Assembly: GCA_949126835.1 (NCBI GenBank)
Contig: OX421500.1
Coordinates: forward strand, 26,044,731 to 26,108,730
Direction of reading: 5' to 3'
Source of the DNA: Anisus vortex
Taxonomy: Eukaryota > Mollusca > Gastropoda > Planorbidae
DNA length: 64,000 nt
This document shows positions 10,679 through 21,414 of this stretch, piece after piece (the first letter of the stretch is position 1; every line of letters starts with the position of its first letter). The position numbers and the translations under genes were made by a program. The notes under the pieces were generated by a model, which saw only the letters and a program-made list of their open reading frames with translations, was not told the origin of the DNA and ran no database searches.

Positions 10679-12234
10679 AAAGAAATATTTGTGTGTCTGA
10701 TACATTGTGATTTTTTTGCTTAGCTATATTAGTCATCATAATCGATTCTTTGCGAATGTGATATAATAATGGAATGTTTGTATGCAAATAATACACCTGT
10801 AGTAATTTAGGTTTTATGGGAAGTCGTAGAATATAAAAAGAAATCTCTTTGATAAACGAAATAGATTTGAAGCATAGCTATTAAACCACTCAATGTCAAA
10901 TTTACATTTGATTCAAGTTTTCTTTTTAATATTCCAAAGCATTGTTTGAGTTTTGTTCTATCGCTTAATCTACTCATCTGTCCATCTTTTCATATGGTGA
11001 CTCTATGAACGTGGGCCAATGAGAGCCCCATTTAGATGTTAGAATCAGCGCTGTTAGTGCTTGAATATTGACAGTGGCCACTCTAGAAAGGGAGAAGAAT
11101 GGACATCTGTAATTAACCCAATCAAACTAAGTGCTGAAACGCCCCTGGATCTTTTTGTTTAAAAATTCAAGCCATGTGTGTAAGGTAGGGGTCACTTTTA
11201 GAAAGTCAAGACTCCGTGGGGCAATATCTACACACTAACAGATGAAGCAGTTTGTCTTCTTGCTGTCCATAGTCTGGTAGCATTTTACATTTAGAGACCA
11301 TATTCCCAGTGTAAAATAAAAATGCAGCCATGTTAACGGTATAGTGTGAATGTAGCTGAACGTGTTTATGTTACATGATTTGTTATTGTACATAGACGAC
11401 ACCAACTTTTGACAGGACATACAACATGCGTGACATGAGCTAAATGCTAACAGGTTGAATTATTTAGTCTGAATTAAACACATATAATACATCCTGATAA
11501 TAGCTTTGACACCATTGGAAATACATCAAAGCGTTATTACATAATTATTAAACACATTAAGCACCATACGCCCCCCCCCCCCCTTTAAAAAAATAAAATA
11601 ATAGAATAAGTTAAGCACCAAAAATTGTCCTTATCTTTTACCTCGTCCATTTAGAGTTGTTCAAAGATTGCTTTTTGAATTAGCTATAGGCATATACATT
11701 CAATTACAAATAAAAATGGAGGTAACATTAAAGAAGAAAAGGAATATATTAAAACGAAGACGATTGAGTCCTTTCATTGTTAGTTTTATTTTCGTTTCCA
11801 GTCGAACGTCATATAATTTGATATAAACCCAAGCTCTCGTTTAGCCATCTAAATTTCTGTTACATTTTCAAGCATACTTTCACGGAACAAGAAAATCAAC
11901 ACCAAATGAATACCGGTAGTTTAGGTCTAAAAAGTCTGCACAGAAAGTACATGTAGTTTATAGTATCTTGGCTGTAGCTTTAGATGTTAATTAATACATT
12001 GTAAAAAGTAGAAATAAGATTGTAAGGAGAATATTTAGATGGCACATTTGAATATATGTTGTAATTATTTAAATATTGTATATAATTGTTCGCCGTTTAA
12101 ATGTTTAATGTCAGTTTAGTTAACACCAACAAAAAGAATAGTCTATATATAAATGTTTATCGATGGCACTTACTGATTTTGATGTCGTCAATGTTGTAAC
12201 ATGTTTGAGTTACAAATGTCACTGCTGACTGAGC
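10679..12234. other. AT-rich intergenic stretch
   Basis: Unique-looking AT-rich sequence with a poly-C run near 11570-11583. No gene, RNA or family repeat recognised. Confidence 0.65.
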
Positions 12235-12294
12235 ATGCATACTAGTGGGTTAGTAAGTAGTGGTAACCTGAGTATAGTGGCCTTGTACGTTGGC

Positions 12295-12489
12295 ATGAAA
12301 ATAACTTTGTCCTACTCTAACTGTAGGGGCTATGTTCAACTCAGCCTTACACTAATTTCTGTGTGCTGCTTGTTAATCATACGCGTCGACTGCCAACAGC
12401 AGCGTTCGGTCACATTCCATCGTTTCTTCCAGCACCAAAAGGAACCGTGCAATTTAGTGACAGACCTTGTATTTCGTTGTGGAGTCTAA
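12295..12489 (+). CDS. Possible short secreted-peptide frame (very uncertain)
   Basis: A 64-residue frame, taken from the internal ATG at 12295 (a longer in-frame start lies at 12235). The N-terminal third has a hydrophobic run (LSLTLISVCCLLIIRV) followed by DCQQQRS, which resembles a signal peptide and cleavage region. The mature part would be about 30 residues with two cysteines and several His/Phe (FHRFFQHQKEPC). I do not recognise a family. There is no clear promoter, splice site or polyA signal. It could be a chance frame or the first exon of a spliced gene. Confidence 0.2.
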   Translation: MKITLSYSNCRGYVQLSLTLISVCCLLIIRVDCQQQRSVTFHRFFQHQKEPCNLVTDLVFRCGV

Positions 12490-12682
12490 TATTCAGCTGA
12501 AATTGTTGATGTGGAGATCTGGATATCTCGTTCAGATAAATGCAAGATATTATTATACTTTTTTTTTAAAGGTACATTATTTTCTATTGTCTGCTTACAG
12601 AAATGTCAACAAAGTTCTTATCAACATGTAGACTTGTATTATGTTGAATTACCTCGAGTCTATAGTATATATATTATGTGTC

Positions 12683-12722
12683 TGTGTAGGATCTATTTTA
12701 TATTATATATAGATCCTACACA
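12683..12722. other. Perfect 14-bp stem hairpin
   Basis: tgtgtaggatctat (12683-12696) and atagatcctacaca (12709-12722) are exact reverse complements around a 12-base AT loop, next to CA/TA microsatellites. It may be a cruciform-prone site or a fold-back fragment. Confidence 0.7.
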
Positions 12723-12980
12723 CACATATGCGTCTATATACGTTTATACCTATATACACACACATATATATATATATATATATAGACAGACGCCTATGTC
12801 TATAGACTGATTGTGACATTAATTCACTCCATTTACTAGAAAGTTCACCAGCTAAAATATTTTTTTTACAATGATTTCATGTAGTTTGCTAGCTATGTTG
12901 ATTTTAAATAGATAAACATAATGCACATAAATATTTTTGTTTATAAAGCTTATATATTGTAATGCCAATTTAAACTGGCC
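12723..12980. other. CA/TA microsatellite and AT-rich DNA
   Basis: CA and TA runs to about 12785, then AT-rich sequence with no recognised feature. Confidence 0.7.
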
Positions 12981-12993
12981 ACCATATAAGAAA

Positions 12994-13188
12994 TGGGGCT
13001 CGGTAGCCGAGCAGCAGCGCGTTCGACTGGTGATCCGAAGGTCCTAGCTATGATGGGTACCTGACATTAGTTGGGCTGGGGTAAGGGTAAGGCTTGGCAT
13101 TGTGCTGGCCACACATCCCCAGTATGCCGTGGCTACAGAAACTGACGAACGCTGCCCTATGATCAATTTGGTCCGAAGGGTACTTTTT
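12994..13188 (+). mobile_element. tRNA-derived SINE with perfect 13-bp target duplication
   Basis: A 195-bp SINE. The head resembles a decayed tRNA (ggctcggtagccgagcagc; degraded B box). The body includes gatgggtacctgacattag, gtgctggccacacat, ccgtggctacagaaac and gatcaatttggtccgaaggg, which are shared with the copy at 46365-46605. The flanking 13-mer accataataag-type duplication is exact: accatataagaaa at 12981-12993 and again at 13189-13201, so the insertion is by target-primed reverse transcription and fairly young. A SINE body of this kind is, from recall, common in mollusc genomes. Confidence 0.9.
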
Positions 13189-13201
13189 ACCATATAAGAA
13201 A

Positions 13202-13794
13202 GAGAAGAAATAAACTATAGACTAGCAGAAAACCATTTAAATAACATTGGCTTTTGAACAAAGTGAAGAACTATAACTCTAGACAATGTAACTAACTACA
13301 TGACATTTACATTTACATACTAAATGAGAGACAATACAAATATTCAAACCAAACAATGCATAGACATCAAACGTGTCATTCTGTCCAATTGTCATTTTGA
13401 CGGGCGTAACAATTAGTGTTATTATAACATTATAAATAAAAAACAGGTTTGTTTAAACAAGTCGTGTATTTGCTATTCTATTTAAAACAACAGGACCACC
13501 AGTTTAGCAAACACTTCTTGATTTTAAGGGCTGCAATCGTTCTTTTATTAGCCTAATAGTAACTATCGAATAAAAACGTCCTAAGATAGACACATTTGTT
13601 TCTTTTAGATACGGAATTCTAATATAATATCACGGGACGGTACACGCGTAATAAGAACTACAGTGTACTGCCGATTGTACAGAATAAAGCAGGACGGTAT
13701 GGAGACTCCAAACTATTAATATTGGTTTTATTTCAAAATCCATGTAAGTAAAATAGATTTACAATGCAGATTATAGTTGTTCCTTCAGATTTAG
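13202..13794. other. AT-rich intergenic stretch
   Basis: Nothing recognised. Confidence 0.65.
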
Positions 13795-14697
13795 TTTTGA
13801 AATGTGTGATTCTTGTTGGCTTTTTGCAATTAAGTAGTTCTTTTTGAAATGTGTGATTCTTGTTGGCTTTTTGCAATTAAGTAGTTCTTTTTGAAATGTG
13901 TGATTCTTGTTGGCTTTTTGCAATTACGTAGTTCTTTTTGAAATGTGTGATTCTTGTTGGCTTTTTGCAATTACGTAGTTCTTTTTGAAATGTGGGATTC
14001 TTGTTGGCTTTTTGCAATTACGTAGTTCTTTTTGAAATGTGGGATTCTTGTTGGCTTTTTGCAATTAAGCGGTTCTTTTTAAAATGTGTGATTCTTGTTG
14101 GCTTTTTGCAATTAAGTAGTTCTTTTTGAAATGTGTGATTCTTGTTGGCTTTTTGCAATTACGTAGTTCTTTTTGAAATGTGTGATTCTTGTTGGCTTTT
14201 TGCAATTACGTAGTTCTTTTTGAAATGTGTGATTCTTGTTGGCTTTTTGCAATTACGTAGTTCTTTTTGAAATGTGTGATTCTTGTTGGCTTTTTGCAAT
14301 TACGTAGTTCTTTTTGAAATGTGTGATTCTTGTTGGCTTTTTGCAATTAAGTAGTTCTTTTTGAAATGTGTGATTCTTGTTGGCTTTTTGCAATTACGTA
14401 GTTCTTTTTGAAATGTGTGATTCTTGTTGGCTTTTTGCAATTACGTAGTTCTTTTTGAAATGTGTGATTCTTGTTGGCTTTTTGCAATTACGTAGTTCTT
14501 TTTGAAATGTGTGATTCTTGTTGGCTTTTTGCAATTAAGTAGTTCTTTTTGAAATGTGTGATTCTTGTTGGCTTTTTGCAATTACGTAGTTCTTTTTGAA
14601 ATGTGTGATTCTTGTTGGCTTTTTGCAATTACGTAGTTCTTTTTGAAATGTGTGATTCTTGTTGGCTTTTTGCAATTAAGTAGTTCTTTTTTAAATG
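13795..14697 (+). repeat. 47-bp minisatellite, ~19 copies
   Basis: Nearly identical 47-bp units. The main variant sites are aattaagtag versus aattacgtag (the latter creates the TACGTA palindrome and a CpG) and tgtgtg versus tgtggg. Variants are grouped rather than random, with runs of the acgtag form separated by single aagtag units, indicating block duplication. Confidence 0.95.
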
Positions 14698-14953
14698 TGC
14701 GTCCGACAAAATTTGACCAAAACTTCACAATTTGTATATCGCACCGTTAGTTTCAAATGTGGAATGATTTAAAAACCTACTTTATTACATAAATCCGCCG
14801 ATCGAACACTCTGCGCCCGTTTAATTAAGAGAACACTGCATATATAAGAATTGCGCATATATCTAGGATTTTTTTTTTTACGGGGAAAAAGCATGCCTAC
14901 CATTACCATCTATCCACAGCAGCCACAAAGAAATAATGCTTATCACACGTGAA
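14698..14953. other. Intergenic spacer
   Basis: No recognised feature between the 47-mer array and the SINE. Confidence 0.6.
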
Positions 14954-15222
14954 GCCGGCTGGCCTAGCGGTTAGCTCACCAGACTGTCAACTAAAAAACC
15001 AATTGACACGTCGCGGGTTCGAGCCCCGCCACCGGCAGATCCCTGTCGCCCTACAGGAGTTTTGGGACTAGATGACGTTAATATTGAGTTGTTATCACAT
15101 GCGCTTAACCGGCAGCAGTGAAACCTCTCACAGATTAATAGTCTTCTAGAGCGCACTGAGCATGCTAAAATAGCATGGATAGAAGCGCTATATAAATTAC
15201 CATTACCATTACCATTGGTCAA
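14954..15222 (+). mobile_element. tRNA-derived SINE with LINE-like tail and (ATTACC)n end
   Basis: The head at 14954-15037 is tRNA-like: acceptor-like GCCGGC pairing with a final ACCGGC, an A box tggcctagcgg (14960-14970) and a B box ggttcgagccc (15016-15026), so internal RNA polymerase III promotion is likely. The anticodon region is expanded, so it is not a normal tRNA gene. The 3' part (agagcgcactgagcatgct, atagcatggatagaagcgct) matches the 3' end of the LINE fragment at 33960-34735 on the other strand. The element ends in repeats of ATTACC. This is the usual SINE arrangement of borrowing a partner LINE's tail. No clear target duplication was found. Confidence 0.8.
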
Positions 15223-15354
15223 TATCAGAATTCACGTGGCTTCCCAAAACTAATTATGTGACAGCTTTTTTCAAAGACCATTAAACATTTAAACTTTAAA
15301 CTACTGTTAATGTTAATGAAATAAAAACTGACTTTTAACTTCAACACGTGAAAA

Positions 15355-15458
15355 GCTAAGCCCTATATAATAAAAATAGTTTATGAAAAAGCTAAGCCCT
15401 ATATAATAAAAATAGTTTATGAAAAAGCTAAGTCCTATATAATAAAAATAGTTTATTA
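15355..15458 (+). repeat. 36-bp repeat, 3 copies
   Basis: Three tandem units containing gaaaaagctaagccctatat, the third with one change (agtcc). The reverse 69-residue frame (INYFYYIGLSF repeats) is a by-product. Confidence 0.9.
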
Positions 15459-16609
15459 AATTAAAGTCTGAGTTGAACATGCATAATTGATTTAGTATTA
15501 ACAATGTCTCATTGTAGACCAAATAGTTGTTAGTTGTTTTTCTGTGTACTATTTCATAGAGTCTACAACTACATGTAAGTTGGTTGTATAATGTACAAAC
15601 ATAACGTAATCCACGAGCTTACAAATGAATCCTAGCTGAAAATGACCAGACTGTATGATTGACTTATTTATAAATCAAAGCCATATATTTAAGTAAGTTT
15701 AGCCATCTAGTCTAGTACAAGTTATACTTCTGTTACAAGCTTAAAGTCATATGGGTGTATCCAAACATCTTGTTTCAGCGTGATAAACTTCATAGTTGTC
15801 TTTTATTGTTCCTGAAACGACTCATTACTCGTTGCAGTCTTACAGTCTTGTTATTCTTATCTCACTAATTGGTCCCTTGAAAGAAAAAAAAGTTAAAAGT
15901 TTGTACATTCTCTATAAGCCTATTGATTCCTTAATCACGCGGGCCATCCTAAGACTGAACTCAACACCCCCCCCTCCCCCTGGTCTAAGTATACTGTGTC
16001 GTTTTATTTCACTTACTTTTTATCTTTTTCAAATGCTCATTGCTATTTATATACCGCCAATCAGCATAATTAGTATTCAGTTGCTTTTTTTTAAATGTTG
16101 AATTGAAATACTTTATGTATGTTTTACGATAATACAATTCTACAATGATATATCAATTAATTACAAGTTGGCAGTTAACACGAAGTGTGTTTAAAAAAGG
16201 AAAAAAAAGCCAATTAATTATTTACTTGTTTATAAATAGCGGTTTTCTTTTTAAGATCGTTCGTTGAATATGTTCTCATGTATATTACTAACACCAAGTA
16301 AATACAACTAAATGTGATCTATCCATTGTATAGTGAGACTGGATGTTCGTCCACTGGTAGTTTCTACGCTTTGGATTCCCAGTTGTACAATGCAATGAAA
16401 AGTAATGATGTGAACTCACTATAGTGCTAATCAGGCAGAGACTTTATCAACTTGCCACTCTGTGGAACTTGGCACAAACCACACGAGTGTCATCAAAGTG
16501 ACCCTCCACACAGGCTCCAATCCCTCGGATTTATTGTCCATAATAGACGTCCGGTATCGGCCCCCTTCTAGTTCAATATTATCCCCTGCTATTTAATTCC
16601 TGCCACGAG
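15459..16609. other. AT-rich intergenic stretch
   Basis: No gene or repeat recognised. The 101-residue frame at 15796-16101 is compositionally AT/pyrimidine-driven with no motif. Confidence 0.6.
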
Positions 16610-19600
16610 TTAGTGCCAGTTGGGTTTGTCTTTGTGTTTAGTTTAGTTGTAGTTGAGCAGTTATCTGCTGTTGGGTTTGTCTTTGTGTTTAGTTTACTTG
16701 TAGTTGAGCAGTTATCTTCTGTTGGGTTTGTCTTTGTGTTTAGTTTAGTTGTAGTTGAACAGTTATCTTCTGTTGGGTTTGTCTTTGTGTTTTTTTAGTT
16801 GTAGTTGAGCAGTTATCTTCTGTTTGTCTTTGTGTTTAGTTTAGTTGTAGTTGAACAGTTATCTTCTGTTGACAGGGTTCTCACACAGTCTGGAAAGTCT
16901 TGAAAAGTCTGGAGTTTCAAAAAAACAAATCAAGGCCTGGAAAACCTTGAATATTGGCATTTTTGCCTGGAAAAATAGCACATCAGCCTGGAAATTTAAC
17001 TAAATCTATATTTATATCTAAATTTATTATAAAAATCAAGGTCAGACAAAAAACGCCAATCCCATTTTTATACGCCATAAAAGCCCACTGATCGAGCCTT
17101 AGATTAAAAAACCTTATTCACGTCATATTTAGGTCACTTAGGGGGATGAGACGTGTGACCATTTTCCAAATAACGTGTTCCAGCAGCCTGGAATTTGGCT
17201 CTCATAGCCTTGAAATAGTCTGGAAACAGCCTTGAATTTTTGTTCAGAAAAAATGTGAGAACCCTGTGTTGAGTTTGTCTTTGTGTTTAGTTTAGTTGTA
17301 GTTGAGCAGTTATCTTCTGTTTGTCTTTGTGTTTAGTTTAGTTGTAGTTGAACAGTTATCTTCTGTTGAGTTTGTCTTTGTGTTTAGTTTAGTTGTAGTT
17401 GAGCAGTTATCTTCTGTTTGTCTTTGTGTTTAGTTTAGTTGTAGTTGAGCAGTTATCTTCTGTTTGTCTTTGTGTTTAGTTTAGTTGTAGTTGAACAGTT
17501 ATCTTCTGTTGAGTTTGTCTTTGTGTTTAGTTTAGTTGTAGTTGAGCAGATATCTTCTGTTTGTCTTTGTGTTTAGTTTAGTTGTAGTTGAGCAGTTATC
17601 TTCTGTTGGTCTTTGTGTTTAGTTTAGTTGTAGTTGAGTAGTTATCTTCTTTTTGTCTTTGTGTTTAGTTTAGTTGTAGTTGAGTAGTTATCTTCTTTTT
17701 GTCTTTGTGTTTAGTTGTAGTTGTAGTTGAGCAGTTATCTTCTGTTTGTCTTTGTGTTTAGTTTAGTTGTAGTTGAGCAGTTATCTTCTGTTGGTCTTTG
17801 TGTTTAGTTTAGTTGTAGTTGAGTAGTTATCTTCTTTTTGTCTTTGTGTTTAGTTGTAGTTGTAGTTGAGCAGTTATCTTCTGTTTGTCTTTGTGTTTAG
17901 TTTAGTTGTAGTTGAGCAGTTATCTTCTGTTGGTCTTTGTGTTTAGTTTAGTTGTAGTTGAGTAGTTATCTTCTTTTTGTCTTTGTGTTTAGTTGTAGTT
18001 GTAGTTGAGCAGTTATCTTCTGTTTGTCTTTGTGTTTAGTTTAGTTGTAGTTGAGCAGTTATCTTCTGTTGGTCTTTGTGTTTAGTTTAGTTGTAGTTGA
18101 GTAGTTATCTTCTTTTTGTCTTTGTGTTTAGTTTAGTTGTAGTTGAGCAGTTATCTTCTTTTTGTCTTTGTGTTTAGTTGTAGTTGTAGTTGAGCAGTTA
18201 TCTTCTGTTTGTCTTTGTGTTTAGTTTAGTTGTAGTTGAGCAGTTATCTTCTGTTGGTCTTTGTGTTTAGTTTAGTTGTAGTTGAGTAGTTATCTTCTGT
18301 TGGTCTTTGTGTTTACTTTAGTTGTAGTTGAGCAGTTATCTTCTTTTTGTCTTTGTGTTTAGTTGTAGTTGTAGTTGAGCAGTTATCTTCTGTTTGTCTT
18401 TGTGTTTAGTTTAGTTGTAGTTGAGCAGTTATCTTCTGTTGGTCTTTGTGTTTAGTTTAGTTGTAGTTGTGCAGTTATCTTATGTTGGGTTTGTCTTTGT
18501 GTTTAGTTGTAGTTGTAGTTGAGCAGTTATCTTCTGTTTGTCTAGGTGTTTAGTTTAGTTGTAGTTGAGCAGTTATCTTTTGTTGGGTTTGTCTTTGTGT
18601 TTAGTTGTAGTTGAGCAGTTATCTTCTGTTTGTCTTTGTGTTTAGTTGTAGTTGTAGTTGAGCAGTTATCTTCTGTTGGGTTTGTCTTTGTGTTTAGTTT
18701 AGTTGTAGTTGAGCAGTTATTTTCTGTTGGGTTTGTCTTTGTGTTCAGTTTAGTTATAGTTGAGCAGTTATCTTCTGTTGGTCTTTGTGTTTAGTTTAGT
18801 TGTAGTTGAGCAGTTATCTTCTGTTTGTCTTTGTGTTTAGTTTAGTTGTAGTTGAGCAGTTATCTTCTGTTTGTCTTTGTGTTTAGTTTAGTTGTAGTTG
18901 AGCAGTTATCTTCTGTTTGTCTTTGTGTTTAGTTTAGTTGTAGTTGAGCAGTTATCTTCTGTTGGGTTGGTCTTTGTGTTTAGTTTAGTTGTAGTTGAGC
19001 AGTTATCTTCTGTTGGGTTGGTCTTTGTGTTTAGTTTAGTTGTAGTTGAGCAGTTATCTTCTGTTGGGTTGGTCTTTGTGTTTAGTTTAGTTGTAGTTGA
19101 GCAGTTATCTTCTTTTGGTCTTTGTGTTTAGTTTAGTTGTAGTTGAGCAGTTATCTTCTTTTGGGTTGGTCTTTGTGTTTAGTTTAGTTGTAGTTGAACA
19201 GTTATCTTCTGTTGGGTTTGTCTTTGTGTTTAGTTTAGTTGTAGTTGAGCAGTTATCTTCTGTTGGTCTTTGTGTTTAGTTTAGTTGTAGTTGAAAAGTT
19301 ATCTTATGTTTGTCTTTGTGTTTAGTTTAGTTGTAGTTAAGCTGTTATCTTCTGTTGGGTTGGTCTTTGTGTTTAGTTTAGTTGTAGTTGAACCGTTATC
19401 TTCTGTTTGTCTTTGTGTTTAGTTTAGTTGTAGTTGAGCAGTTATCTTCTGTTGGGTTTGTCTTTGTGTTTAGTTTAGTTGTAGTTGAGCAGTTATCTTC
19501 TTTTGGTCTTTGTGTTTAGTTTAGTTGTAGTTGAGCAGTTATCTTCTGTTGGTCTTTGTGTTTAGTTTAGTTGTACTTGAGCAGTTATCTTCTGTTGGGT

Positions 19601-20620
19601 TGGTCTTTGTGTTTAGTTTAGTTGTAGTTGAGCAGTTATCTTCTTTTGGTCTTTGTGTTTAGTTTAGTTGTAGTTGAGCAGTTATCTTCTGTTTGTCTTT
19701 GTGTTTAGTTTAGTTGTAGTTGAACAGTTATCTTCTTTTGGGTTTGTCTTTGTGTTTAGTTTAGTTGTAGTTGAGCAGTTATCTTCTGTTGGTCTTTGTG
19801 TTTAGTTGTAGTTGTAGTTGAGCAGTTATCTTCTGTTTGTCTTTGTGTTTAGTTTAGTTGTAGTTGAGCAGTTATCTTCTGTTGGTCTTTGTGTTTAGTT
19901 TAGTTGTAGTTGAAAAGTTATCTTATGTTTGTCTTTGTGTTTAGTTTAGTTGTAGTTAAGCTGTTATCTTCTGTTGGGTTGGTCTTTGTGTTTAGTTTAG
20001 TTGTAGTTGAGCAGTTATCTTCTGTTTGTCTTTGTGTTTAGTTTAGTTGTAGTTGAGCAGTTATCTTCTGTTGGTCTTTGTGTTTAGTTTAGTTGTAGTT
20101 GAAAAGTTATCTTATGTTTGTCTTTGTGTTTAGTTTAGTTGTAGTTAAGCTGTTATCTTCTGTTGGGTTTGTCTTTGTGTTTAGTTTAGTTGTAGTTGAA
20201 CAGTTATCTTCTTTTGGGTTTGTCTTTGTGTTTAGTTTAGTTGTAGTTGAACAGTTATCTTCTGTTGGTCTTTGTGTTTAGTTTAGTTGTAGTTGAAAAG
20301 TTATCTTATGTTTGTCTTTGTGTTTAGTTTAGTTGTAGTTAAGCTGTTATCTTCTGTTGGGTTGGTCTTTGTGTTTAGTTTAGTTGTAGTTGAACCGTTA
20401 TCTTCTGTTTGTCTTTGTGTTTAGTTTAGTTGTAGTTGAGCAGTTATCTTCTGTTGGGTTTGTCTTTGTGTTTAGTTTAGTTGTAGTTGAACAGTTATCT
20501 TCTGTTTGCCTTTGTGTTAAGTTTAGTTGTAGTTGAGCAGATATCTTCTGTTGGGTTAGTCTTTGTGTTTAGTTTAGTTGTAGTTGAGCAGTTATCTTCT
20601 GTTGGTCTTTGTGTTTAGTT
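16610..20620 (+). repeat. 46-51-bp minisatellite, ~80 copies, interrupted by a transposon
   Basis: Units share tctttgtgtttagtttagt, gtagttgagcagttatctt and a variable linker (ctgtt, cttttt or ctgttgggtt), giving lengths of 45-51 bp. Between about 17711 and 18180 a trimeric higher-order unit of 139 bp repeats; it is marked by the variant ttagttgtagttgtag at 17711, 17850 and 17989. The array is split at 16873-17266 by a short transposon. Several 60-77-residue frames (VFVFSLVVVEQLSS repeats) are by-products of 51-bp units. Confidence 0.95.
16873..17266. mobile_element. 394-bp CAGGG-ended DNA transposon inside the minisatellite
   Basis: Ends are perfect 13-bp inverted repeats (CAGGGTTCTCACA). 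The 6 bases tgttga flank both sides (16867-16872 and 17267-17272), and removing the element with one copy restores a normal array unit (tatcttctgttgagtttgtc, seen again near 17358). The interior is rich in gcctggaaa/gccttgaa words near both ends and has no open frame. CAGGG ends are hAT-like, but a 6-bp duplication is shorter than the usual 8, so the superfamily is uncertain. Confidence 0.8.
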
Positions 20621-21414
20621 CTCCAAGTTGTGGACATGTCATGTAGGTAGTTCTGATTTGTTTACATTCGATGATGTCGATGTACCATAGTACCAACACA
20701 TACACACACTGTTCATAAAGTATTGCTCAAAAAGTTCAGCCTATGACAATAGTGCCTAACGATGTATATTTAAAGTGTATTTATTGAGTGTGACGCAATA
20801 TAATATAATACAACTATAGATATGTGTTCACTATATTATATAGTATATATATATAGTACATTATACCCCCCTTATCTTGTCCATCTATCTTATTTTGTGG
20901 TTTTACTGTTTTGTCATTGTTTTATTATTATTTTGTGTGTGTGTGTATGTGGGGGGGGGGGGGTCCATTTTGTCCATCTGGGATTGTCCTGTATTTTCTA
21001 GTCTCGCTTATTGCTGACACTGCACATTGCCGAAACCCTGCTTTGATATTGATGATCTGTCCAGCCATTCACACCAACGCCATGCCAGTGAATGGCACTC
21101 ACTCTATTGTATTGAATGGGTCAGTGTTATCCGTTGCCAACCCGACTGTCCCAATGGGCGTCGCCGTTAATGCCATCCAAGGATGTCAATGGAAGAGAAC
21201 ACACACACACACACAGACAAATGTCAGTGACACGGGTCACGTATTGTGAAGACAGACTAATAGTGTTTTAGTTCTGTTTGTGTGTTAGCTTCCTTACCCT
21301 GGGAATTCACGGCCTTGATTAGGCTACACCATTCAACAGCATTCATTGAAATATCTGTTGGGATATCTCATTTCTGATTCTCTTCCGTTTAGTTCTTCGC
21401 ACTGTTTGAAAGCC
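20621..21414. other. Intergenic with (GT)n and G-run
   Basis: Contains TA-rich sequence, a (TG)n run and poly-G at about 20934-20962, and (CA)n at about 21201-21215. The open frame at 20911-21249 passes through these. A stem of gccattcac/gtgaatggc at about 21063-21095 is visible. No gene supported. Confidence 0.5.

Noticed and set aside
10015..10710. 231-residue gene (MPALFHSLT repeats)
   Set aside because: Direct consequence of a 27-bp tandem repeat; the unit itself supplies the ATG.
14954..15037. Functional tRNA gene
   Set aside because: A and B boxes are good, but the acceptor stem has mismatches and the anticodon region is expanded; it continues into a SINE body.
20911..21249. 112-residue gene, including an acceptor-like tgtattttctag before 21001
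   Set aside because: The frame runs through GT, G and CA low-complexity runs and matches no family I recognise; an exon between 21001 and 21200 is not excluded but not supportable.
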